64,000 nt of DNA from JAEYOM01 sp036260935 (GTDB lineage: Bacteria > Bacillota > Clostridia > Acetivibrionales > DTU013). The notes under the pieces are model-generated. The model made no database searches, was not told the DNA's origin, and worked only from the letters and a program-made list of their open reading frames with translations. The stretch spans positions 62,001-126,000 of the forward strand of contig DATALQ010000010.1 in assembly GCA_036260935.1 (NCBI GenBank), read 5' to 3'. Within the stretch, counting starts at the first letter, position 1. The number at the start of each line of letters is the position of its first letter. Positions 9,409-16,475 of the stretch are shown here, piece by piece. The position numbers were made by a program, and so were the translations under genes.

Positions 9409-9429
9409 TTCTTACGAAATTCTTACGAA
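9409..9429 (+). promoter_or_regulatory. Tandem direct repeat, likely response-regulator site
   Basis: TTCTTACGAA occurs twice with starts 11 bases apart (9409 and 9420), one helical turn, the arrangement OmpR/PhoB-class dimers bind. A related TAAGAAAATCTTA element follows near 9496. The remainder of the gap up to 9601 is AT-rich promoter-like sequence. Confidence 0.55.
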
Positions 9430-9600
9430 TCGGGCAGCTCAAATTTAATTACACAACACAAGTCTTGAACTGGCTTTTGCAGTGAACTCACATGTAAGAA
9501 AATCTTAATAAATATATAAAAGTATTTTTAATTTATTTTTCGTATGATTCTTTTGGAAAGTCATTTTTCGAACTTATTGATACAAAGGAGTAATAAGGAG

Positions 9601-10290
9601 ATGGATAGCTTCATCTATGAAATGATACAACAATTCAATGGGTATCCGCAATGGTGCGTATACTTGTTTACATGCATATCGGGATGGCTGCAGGTGGCGT
9701 TTCCTCCCTATCCGGGAGAGATCGTTCTGACACTGAACGGTTGTGCTCAGGCGGGAAAACCGTTGCTGCAAGGCCTGTTCCTGTTTTTCGCGTATTGGTT
9801 GTCCATTGTATCCGCTAATTTGGTATTGTTTAAACTGGGTGCCAGCAAAGGAGTAGCTCTGTTGCGGTATCCCGTGGTTGCCAGGTTCCTTTCGGTAAAA
9901 AGCAAGGATAATTTACAAGAACGAATGATGAAATACGGATTCTTTATTTACCTGATTGCTATTTTCATCCCGGGAATGTTCCTTCCACTGGTCTTTTTCA
10001 GCGGAGTAACTAAATATAAGCTTCATAATGCACTGACAGGGATTATGCTGGCGACCTTCATACACGACATTATGCTGTTCCTTGGCGGCAGAGTGGTTGG
10101 AAGCAATTTAGGAAGTATTACAGATTTTTTGACTCTTTATAGAAACTATGCATTATGTATTGCTGTTGGAGTTGCCGTTGTTTTTATCCTATATATTGTT
10201 CTGAAAAATAGAAATAACAGCAGGGGTGAAAAGCCGATACCAGCTCAAGTTGTTGAAAAAGTGATCAAGGAAAGCAGGAAAAGTGCATGA
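9601..10290 (+). CDS. DedA/VTT-family membrane protein
   Basis: A 229-residue polytopic membrane protein of the DedA (VTT, SNARE-associated) family, whose members flip or scramble phospholipids or undecaprenyl phosphate and support envelope homeostasis. Visible features are the re-entrant segment with PPYPGEIVLTLNG (about 37-49), a central amphipathic region, the IAIFIPGM...PLVFFSGV motif near residues 120-137 and a final membrane helix with a basic tail. The ATG at 9601 is preferred over the upstream in-frame ATG at 9544 because AAGGAG lies ten bases upstream and the protein then has family length. It is divergent from a VanR/VanS-like pair that may control it. Confidence 0.82.
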   Translation: MDSFIYEMIQQFNGYPQWCVYLFTCISGWLQVAFPPYPGEIVLTLNGCAQAGKPLLQGLFLFFAYWLSIVSANLVLFKLGASKGVALLRYPVVARFLSVKSKDNLQERMMKYGFFIYLIAIFIPGMFLPLVFFSGVTKYKLHNALTGIMLATFIHDIMLFLGGRVVGSNLGSITDFLTLYRNYALCIAVGVAVVFILYIVLKNRNNSRGEKPIPAQVVEKVIKESRKSA

Positions 10291-10410
10291 GGCCGGCACC
10301 CCCATAACCTGAAAGAAATCGTGGAAGGAACAACTGCGGTAACAAATAATTCTGCTACATTGATGGGAGGCGCTGTCTTAATGGAGATCCCCCATAGCCA
10401 TGGTTCAATA

Positions 10411-10440
10411 AAAAAACCGGAGTTCATTTCTCCGGTTTTT
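10411..10440. terminator. Bidirectional terminator
   Basis: AAAAACCGGAG / CTCCGGTTTTT stem with short loop, near-identical to the terminator after leuS. It separates DedA from the converging acyl-CoA synthetase gene. Between 10297 and here a frame open on the + strand reads like a protein C-terminus but has no start. Confidence 0.85.
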
Positions 10441-10447
10441 GCTGTCA

Positions 10448-12166
10448 CTAGCCTATCTTTTCAACATAACGTTTGATCTTCTTGGTCGAGGTCTTGGCGA
10501 ACTCCTCTTCGCGTACCGTAAAGCGTCGGATGCGCTTATAAAGAGGCATGTTTTTGTTGACGTTCTTTACTTCATTGTCTATTATTCTGAAGACTTCATC
10601 CTGTGTAACGTCGGTTTTTTCAAGCTTTTCTCTAATGACATCCATCGACGGCACTATCATCGCATATACGAAGGTCTCCTCGGAGGCTTCGTCATCCTTG
10701 CCGTAAACCATGGACTCCGCTATAAAGAGCGATTTGTCCAGGTAGGCTTCGACTTCTTCAGGATATATGTTTTTACCGTTCTTGGTGACGATGACGTTCT
10801 TCTTTCGTCCCGTTATGCTGAAGAAGCCTTCTCTATTCATTTTACCGAGATCGCCCGTAAAGAACCAGCCGTCTCTTATTACTTTCTCGGTGGCAAGCTT
10901 GTTTTCGAAATAACCGAGCATGACGTTGTCGCCTTTTACCATTAATTCGCCTATGCCTTCCTTGTTGGGCTTGTGGATCATCACTTCATCTATGGGGAGA
11001 GGCAGGCCGATCGAGTCGTCCCTGAATTTTTCAAGCTGGTTGACTGTTACGATAGGAGCGCACTCCGTCAGGCCGTAGCCCTGGAGCATAGCGATACCGA
11101 AGCTCCGGAAGCCCTTTGATACGGCGGGATCTACAGCGGCGGCGCCCGATATTATAAGCCTTACCTTTCCGCCTATATTGTCATGGATCTGTTTGAAAAG
11201 CTTCCGCCTTATATCGAGTCCGAGAAGGTTATATGCCGCATTGCTGATGAACAGCGCGATTTTTGCCTTCCTGGCGGTGGCCTTGTTCTTGTTAATATTT
11301 TCCCATACCTTTCTGTACATGGATTCGAGCAGAAGCGGAACCGCCAGAAGTATCGTCGGACTTGTCTCCTTCATATTCTTTGCGATGTGCTTGAGCCCTT
11401 CTATGAACGAGATCCTGCAGCCGTTGTACAGCATCAGCAGGAAGCTTGTCGTGCACGCATAGGTATGGTGCAGCGGCAGCATGCAAAGCGTCGAATCTTT
11501 GTCGTCAATATAGAGTACCGAGCACACTGACATGATATCCGATGCGATGTTCTTGTGGGAGAGCATGACTCCTTTTGCCAGGTCCGTCGTTCCGGATGTG
11601 AATATCAGTATCCTGAATGCTTCAGGATCTATGACTGCGTCCAGATAGGAGCGTTCCCCGCCATCCAGCAGCGAATTGCCCCTGGCGATAAGCTTTTTTA
11701 GTGACAGAAAACCGTCTTCGTCTTCTTCGGCATCCATGTTTATAAAATATTCGCACGAAGAGATGGAGGCTGCAATGACCCGCATATCCTTTTCATGTTT
11801 TCCCGAGAATATAATAGCGCTGGCATTTGAACGGACCATCAGATTTTCCACTTCGGGGAGGGGAAGCTCCCTGTCGAGAGGAACGACTATACCGGCGCCG
11901 TTCGCAACGGAAAGGTAGGTCAGACACCATTCATACCGATTTTCGCCGATAACCGCAATAAACTTATCCTTCAATCCAAGATTGATCAATGCAGTTCCCA
12001 ATGCGTCGGTTTCGCGCTTGAAATCCCTGTAGGTAACTCCCTTGTAGCCGTCAATTGATGTCTTGAGCCAGAATGCATCGTTTTCGCCGAACAGTTTTGC
12101 ACTTTGTTCGAGCATGTCTTTCAAATCTGTAATTTCCCGGACCTTGCGAATGGCTTTAGACGTCAT
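10448..12166 (-). CDS. AMP-forming long-chain acyl-CoA synthetase
   Basis: A 572-residue ANL-superfamily adenylating enzyme that activates a carboxylic acid, most likely a fatty acid, to acyl-AMP and then acyl-CoA. The P-loop FTSGTTDLAKGVMLSH lies near residue 190, QGYGLTECAP near 350, GWFFTGDLGKMN near 435 and the C-terminal hinge/lysine motif VTKNGKNIYPEEVE near 460. Length is a little below the usual 600-residue FadD15 type. The ATG is ten bases downstream of AAGGAG. It is followed by a terminator and is transcribed alone; a second gene on the same strand lies 128 bases upstream but is functionally unrelated. The chain-length preference cannot be read from sequence. Confidence 0.9.
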   Translation of the reverse strand: MTSKAIRKVREITDLKDMLEQSAKLFGENDAFWLKTSIDGYKGVTYRDFKRETDALGTALINLGLKDKFIAVIGENRYEWCLTYLSVANGAGIVVPLDRELPLPEVENLMVRSNASAIIFSGKHEKDMRVIAASISSCEYFINMDAEEDEDGFLSLKKLIARGNSLLDGGERSYLDAVIDPEAFRILIFTSGTTDLAKGVMLSHKNIASDIMSVCSVLYIDDKDSTLCMLPLHHTYACTTSFLLMLYNGCRISFIEGLKHIAKNMKETSPTILLAVPLLLESMYRKVWENINKNKATARKAKIALFISNAAYNLLGLDIRRKLFKQIHDNIGGKVRLIISGAAAVDPAVSKGFRSFGIAMLQGYGLTECAPIVTVNQLEKFRDDSIGLPLPIDEVMIHKPNKEGIGELMVKGDNVMLGYFENKLATEKVIRDGWFFTGDLGKMNREGFFSITGRKKNVIVTKNGKNIYPEEVEAYLDKSLFIAESMVYGKDDEASEETFVYAMIVPSMDVIREKLEKTDVTQDEVFRIIDNEVKNVNKNMPLYKRIRRFTVREEEFAKTSTKKIKRYVEKIG

Positions 12167-12294
12167 TTACACAACACTCCTTAAAGGGATATTACTTGAA
12201 AATCGGCATTTTTTACGATTCTCTGTTTCTATATTATATATTATGTAACGCGGTATAGTAAATACTACAAATATTTGAGCGGAGGAGGGCGTGT

Positions 12295-13575
12295 TCAGGA
12301 GTACCTGCGGGAATGTACCTTGCGGGAAATGCGCCTCAGAGTCATACGCAGCAGCAGGAAGAAGACGATTGCTCCTGCGCTGTACAACCCGATTCTCACA
12401 AAAATATTATGAAGGAAGTCTTTAACTTTACTTGCCAGAGTAACGGGAGCGGGCTTGGGCTCGATGCTTCTCGCCGCAATCAGGCTGACCTTACCCAGGG
12501 ATACGTCGTTCCTCGTGAATTCGATATATCCCATTATATCGTCCTTGTTGACAGGCGCCGCTACATTAGTAGATATGTGGGGGATTTCCTTTATATTCTG
12601 AAGAGCTGCATCTTTGGGGACTATGCACGAAAGGCTGTCCGTGGTTACCAGGTCCAGACCGTAAATGTCCGCTGCATTTTCCACCTTTATATTGCGATAC
12701 ACCTTTCCTTTTTCCAGCAGGTCAACTTTCTTAAAATTGTTGAAGCCATAGTCGAGCAGTTCTTTTGAATAGGTTCTCACATTTTCCTGAGCACCGTCGC
12801 CTTTGACTCCCATAACAACGGAAATAAGATCGAGTCCGTTTTTGTCGACAGCGGAAGAAACCAGGTTAAAGCCTGCCTGGCCGGTAAAGCCGGTTTTTAT
12901 ACCATTAATGACATAAAGGTCGTTTTTGTCCGAAATCATCAACTTGTTGGTATTTGCCAATGCGGGCCATTCAGGATGCTTGTTTGTCGGGGGCATCTGG
13001 AGGCTGTTGGAACTGACTATCTTCCTGAACTCGGGGAAGGTCATCGCATAGCGTGCGAATTTGGCCATATCGGCGGCAGTCGTGTAATGATTGGGATCAT
13101 GCATGCCGTTAGTATTTGCAAAATGGGTTTTTTCAGCTCCAAGTTCCTTTGCTTTTTCATTCATCATACCGATGAACGCCTGACGGCTGTCGGCAAGGTT
13201 TTCGGCTATGATGTTGGCACTCTCGTTCGCGGAGCATATGAGCAGAGCCTGAAGCAGGTTTTCGAGCTTTACCTGTTCACCTGCGATAATCCCTATATTG
13301 CTGCCGTCGGGACCGATATCGTCAATGGCGGCCTGGCTGGCGGTCATTACCTTGTCCATCTCGCCGTTTTCGAGTGCAAGTATGGCGGTCATAATTTTAG
13401 TTGTACTGGCCGGATAAACTAAAGTGTCGGGATTTTTTTCACACAGAACATCGCCTGTTTTCGAATCGATAAGGATATAGGCGCCGGCATCGGGAGCGGG
13501 CGGTTGCTCGATTGCAATACTGGTATTCGACAGGAGCACGATCAGTATCATTGCCAACGTAAGCAGCCTTTTCAT
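12295..13575 (-). CDS. D-alanyl-D-alanine carboxypeptidase (DacF type)
   Basis: A 426-residue low-molecular-weight penicillin-binding protein (peptidase S11) that trims the terminal D-Ala from peptidoglycan stem peptides outside the membrane. A signal peptide occupies residues 1-21. All three active-site motifs are present: STTK with nucleophile Ser57 and Lys60, SAN at 115-117, and KTG at 227-229. A beta-rich C-terminal PBP5-like domain follows (about 280-370), and the protein ends in a membrane helix and an Arg-rich tail (RRISRKVHSRR), which differs from the simple amphipathic anchor of many relatives. The ATG is five bases after GGAGG. A DacF-like role in sporulation or general wall maturation is inferred. 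Confidence 0.93.
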   Translation of the reverse strand: MKRLLTLAMILIVLLSNTSIAIEQPPAPDAGAYILIDSKTGDVLCEKNPDTLVYPASTTKIMTAILALENGEMDKVMTASQAAIDDIGPDGSNIGIIAGEQVKLENLLQALLICSANESANIIAENLADSRQAFIGMMNEKAKELGAEKTHFANTNGMHDPNHYTTAADMAKFARYAMTFPEFRKIVSSNSLQMPPTNKHPEWPALANTNKLMISDKNDLYVINGIKTGFTGQAGFNLVSSAVDKNGLDLISVVMGVKGDGAQENVRTYSKELLDYGFNNFKKVDLLEKGKVYRNIKVENAADIYGLDLVTTDSLSCIVPKDAALQNIKEIPHISTNVAAPVNKDDIMGYIEFTRNDVSLGKVSLIAARSIEPKPAPVTLASKVKDFLHNIFVRIGLYSAGAIVFFLLLRMTLRRISRKVHSRRYS

Positions 13576-13716
13576 CTGTACCTCCGGGTATTTTATTACA
13601 TTTTAAGTATATCAGAAAACTGATGCGTTTAGTTAAAATATATTTAATTATTTTTAGAAAAAAAAGGAAAATAGCACAAAAAGGAAGAATTATACAAATT
13701 GTGGAGGCTGTATAAA

Positions 13717-14649
13717 ATGAAGCTTAATATTTTCGGACGGGAAATAACGCTGAAGAAAGAAGTTGCTGTAGTTGGGATCGCGGTCCTTATGCTGTTGGGC
13801 TGTCTGATCGGTTACATATTCCTCAGAGAGGATAACGATATTATAATTGAAGCCGGAAGCGATCCGGTTTCCACAATTGCTCAGGGCAAGGCGGCAGGCA
13901 CCGGCAGCGACGCAAAAGCATCCCCTTCCGGCGCGGCAAAAGTTTCGGGGGCTGGCGCTGCCGAAGCTGACGGCACCAGACAGACCGATGAGACTATTTG
14001 TGTTTATGTGGTCGGCTGCGTAAGAAATCCGGGCATCGTTACCATAAAAAAAGGCCAGTTGATAAACGACGCGGTTAAGGCGGCCGGGGGACTTACGAAC
14101 GATGCGGATGCCGGGAACATAAATCTTGTCTATTCCTTGAATGAAAACGTAATGCTCAACATAAAATCTAAACAGGAGCCGGAACAGCTGCCTGCCGGGA
14201 CATCAGGGCAAACTGCGTCAAATGCTGAGAATTCAGCAGGGGGAAAGGCGATGGTGAACACAGCGCAGTCAACTGCAGGGAAAAAGGCTCAGACGACTCA
14301 AGTGAAACAGCCGGATATCCAGAACATGAATGACGCATCAGGCCTTGGCAGCGGCATCGGGATATTGAGCGAAAGCGAAAGCGGGAGCGGCGCAGTGATC
14401 TCGGGTGGCGGCATTAATGATTCGGGAGGGCCATCTGCCGCCGGCAGCGGTAAAAACCTTGTCAATATCAATACTGCGGGGGCGGACGAACTCGATACAT
14501 TGCCCGGGGTTGGGGAGGCTACGGCCAGGGATATCATATCGTTCAGAGAAAAGAACGGCAGATTCGAGCGCATAGAGGATATCATGAAGGTGCCCAGGAT
14601 AAAGCAGAACAGGTTTGACAGCATAAAGGATTACATAATGGTAGACTGA
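13717..14649 (+). CDS. ComEA-like SLBB/helix-hairpin-helix DNA-binding protein
   Basis: A 310-residue membrane-anchored protein. After a basic N-terminus a membrane helix occupies about residues 14-35; a Ser/Gly/Ala-rich linker leads to an SLBB domain (about 90-150, containing VYVVGCVRNPGIVTIKKGQL), a second low-complexity linker of about 90 residues, and a C-terminal pair of helix-hairpin-helix motifs (LVNINTAGADELDTLPGVGE and the following repeat). ComEA binds incoming double-stranded DNA during transformation. The ATG at 13717 is nine bases after GGAGG; an in-frame TTG at 13699 has no such site. The unusually long low-complexity linkers are notable. No comEC or comEB neighbour is present, so a competence role is not assured. 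Confidence 0.88.
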   Translation: MKLNIFGREITLKKEVAVVGIAVLMLLGCLIGYIFLREDNDIIIEAGSDPVSTIAQGKAAGTGSDAKASPSGAAKVSGAGAAEADGTRQTDETICVYVVGCVRNPGIVTIKKGQLINDAVKAAGGLTNDADAGNINLVYSLNENVMLNIKSKQEPEQLPAGTSGQTASNAENSAGGKAMVNTAQSTAGKKAQTTQVKQPDIQNMNDASGLGSGIGILSESESGSGAVISGGGINDSGGPSAAGSGKNLVNINTAGADELDTLPGVGEATARDIISFREKNGRFERIEDIMKVPRIKQNRFDSIKDYIMVD

Positions 14650-14772
14650 TACTGCAGTAGTAGCAGTTTTTACAAGGTGCGAAAGGGAACAAAAGTTGTT
14701 TCGGCTACGTCCAATATCCTGTAAATGTTTTAACATCAACTTTATTTATTGCTGATGTATGGGAGGGTTAAA

Positions 14773-15810
14773 GTGAGAAGGTCGGTTTTATCCATATTTT
14801 TGTTTACTATGATATTGTTTTTATCAGCCTGCAGCCTGCCGGGCATAAATAATCCTGAGGGTACGGCGTCGGAAAATACTCTGCGGAATGGAACGCCTGC
14901 CGAAAATACCGATGAAGTAAAACAGGGCGATACTTCAGCCGTGGACGAGGAGACTTCACAGAGTTCTGCAGTCAATTCAAAAACAGTCAAGGTGACATTG
15001 TATTTCCCGAAGGAGGACAACAGCGGCTTGAAAACCGAAGAAAGGGATATACAGGTAGTTGACGGAGCCATTTTGAAAGCATGCATCCTGGCGCTTGGTG
15101 AAGGGCCGAAAACGGAAGGGCTTCGCAACCCGATACCGGAAGGCACGAAGCTGCTCGGTATATCCGTGCACGATAAGGTAGCCACAGTCGACTTCTCGAA
15201 CGAATTTCAGAAAACGAACGGGCTTTCCGAGATCACAACAAGGTTTTCAGTAGTCAATTCACTTACCGGAATCAGTGGTATCGAAAAGGTCCGCATCCAT
15301 ATAAACGGGGAAGAGATGATTGGTGAAAGCGGAATGCCGCTCGGCGAAATAGGACCGGTAACTCTTGATGAAAATGGCATGCCTGTGGCCGGCGAAATGA
15401 AGACGGTAACGCTTTACTTCTCCGATTCAAATGCGGAGTATATCGTGGGAGAGAAGAGGGATATCGCAGTAGAGGATGGTGATACTGTCGAAGAGGCGGT
15501 ATTAAGAGAGCTTTTCAAGGGACCTCTCACCGAGAACCTTTGGGATGCCATTCCCGATGGGACGAAACTGCTTTCGGTCAGTACCAGGGACGGCTTGTGC
15601 ACGGTTAATTTCTCGAGAGAGTATGTGGATAACAGCCCCGGCGGGACGGCCAGCGAGCGTATGGCGATAATGACTGTAGTCGATACTCTTACAGGACTGG
15701 ATGGGATTAAAAAAGTGCAATTTCTTATAGAAGGAAAGAAACGGGAAATATATACACACGCAATCTTTGACAAACCGTTCTCCAGAGATGAAGCAATAAT
15801 AGCAAAATAA
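14773..15810 (+). CDS. GerMN-domain lipoprotein
   Basis: A 345-residue lipoprotein. The GTG start at 14773 follows GGGAGGG by five bases and gives a compact lipoprotein signal, FLSAC, with the lipidated cysteine near residue 20. Two tandem GerMN domains follow a short acidic linker (about 74-200 and 212-335); both repeat the sequence pattern of IPEGTKLL/IPDGTKLL, a VDFS/VNFS strand and a SLTGI/TLTGL strand. GerM in Bacillus is needed for spore-septum peptidoglycan and germination; in Clostridia such proteins are widespread and a sporulation or wall role is inferred. It is a single gene closed by a strong terminator. Confidence 0.9.
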   Translation: MRRSVLSIFLFTMILFLSACSLPGINNPEGTASENTLRNGTPAENTDEVKQGDTSAVDEETSQSSAVNSKTVKVTLYFPKEDNSGLKTEERDIQVVDGAILKACILALGEGPKTEGLRNPIPEGTKLLGISVHDKVATVDFSNEFQKTNGLSEITTRFSVVNSLTGISGIEKVRIHINGEEMIGESGMPLGEIGPVTLDENGMPVAGEMKTVTLYFSDSNAEYIVGEKRDIAVEDGDTVEEAVLRELFKGPLTENLWDAIPDGTKLLSVSTRDGLCTVNFSREYVDNSPGGTASERMAIMTVVDTLTGLDGIKKVQFLIEGKKREIYTHAIFDKPFSRDEAIIAK

Positions 15811-15824
15811 TGTTTTCAGACGCG

Positions 15825-15857
15825 AAAAAGCCGGCTTACGACCAAAGCCGGCTTTTT
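15825..15857 (+). terminator. Intrinsic terminator after GerMN gene
   Basis: A 13-base stem AAAAAGCCGGCTT pairs with AAGCCGGCTTTTT across a 7-base loop. Confidence 0.92.
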
Positions 15858-16003
15858 ATAATATTAAAAAGGAGGAAAACTATCTTTACTATACTTTCAT
15901 TATACACGCATGAAAAATGAATAGTAATGGCCTAATTACACGACATTTAAGACTTGTTGCAAAGGCTTTTTATGCAATTTGAACAAACGTCGGAGTCAGC
16001 TGT

Positions 16004-16150
16004 TTATGACATTGAGGGCAATATTACGACAGAGGCGAGCAGATATCCGACAGCGATAAGCGAGGCCGGGATAATCAACGCAAACAGGAGCAGACCCCGG
16101 GCTCTTTTATGACGTAATTTTCTGAAGTGTTCCGTTCTTTTGTATCTCAT
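16004..16150 (-). CDS. Small membrane-anchored protein, possibly truncated
   Basis: A 48-residue protein with a strongly basic N-terminus (RYKRTEHFRKLRHKRAR) followed by one membrane helix, LLLFALIIPASLIAVGYLLA. The ATG at 16150 has GGAG six bases upstream; an in-frame ATG four codons earlier has no ribosome site. This layout, a basic head, one helix and an abrupt end, looks like the first part of a clostridial SPOR-domain membrane protein without its SPOR domain, so it may be a truncated gene. It is the last frame on the minus strand downstream of the SecA-like gene and may be in the same transcript. Function unknown. Confidence 0.45.
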   Translation of the reverse strand: MRYKRTEHFRKLRHKRARGLLLFALIIPASLIAVGYLLASVVILPSMS

Positions 16151-16265
16151 ATACAACTCCATAAGGCAAGGGAGAGGGCTTCCGCCGTCACAGCGGAAGC
16201 CGGCTCCGAACAATATAAAACTTGCATAACATATAATACCATATATGGGTTGTGCATACAACACA

Positions 16266-16472
16266 TTATTTTTCCTTAATAACATCCAGCATCAAGCCAT
16301 CGTAGTCGCTGGCAATGTTTTTTACCGCAAAAAGGTTGTTTGTGAGATAAACTGTATCTCCACCTGCATCCTTCTCTGTAGCTACAATAAGGTTCTTCTG
16401 CCTGAGTTCCCTGACAAGGTAGGGTATGTCTCTTGCGTTACCTCCTGTTTCTACAATTGAAAATTTGTCCAT
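16266..16472 (-). CDS. Small protein of unknown function downstream of secA-like gene
   Basis: A 68-residue soluble protein with no membrane helix or signal and no motif I recognise; it contains ARDIPYLVRELRQKNLIVA and an acidic C-terminal half. The ATG lies eight bases after AAAGGAG, which itself sits at the end of the SecA-like gene: only three bases separate the two frames, so they are surely co-transcribed and probably co-translated. That placement suggests a dedicated partner or substrate adaptor of the SecA paralogue, but nothing in the sequence proves it. Confidence 0.65.
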   Translation of the reverse strand: MDKFSIVETGGNARDIPYLVRELRQKNLIVATEKDAGGDTVYLTNNLFAVKNIASDYDGLMLDVIKEK

Positions 16473-16475
16473 GTT

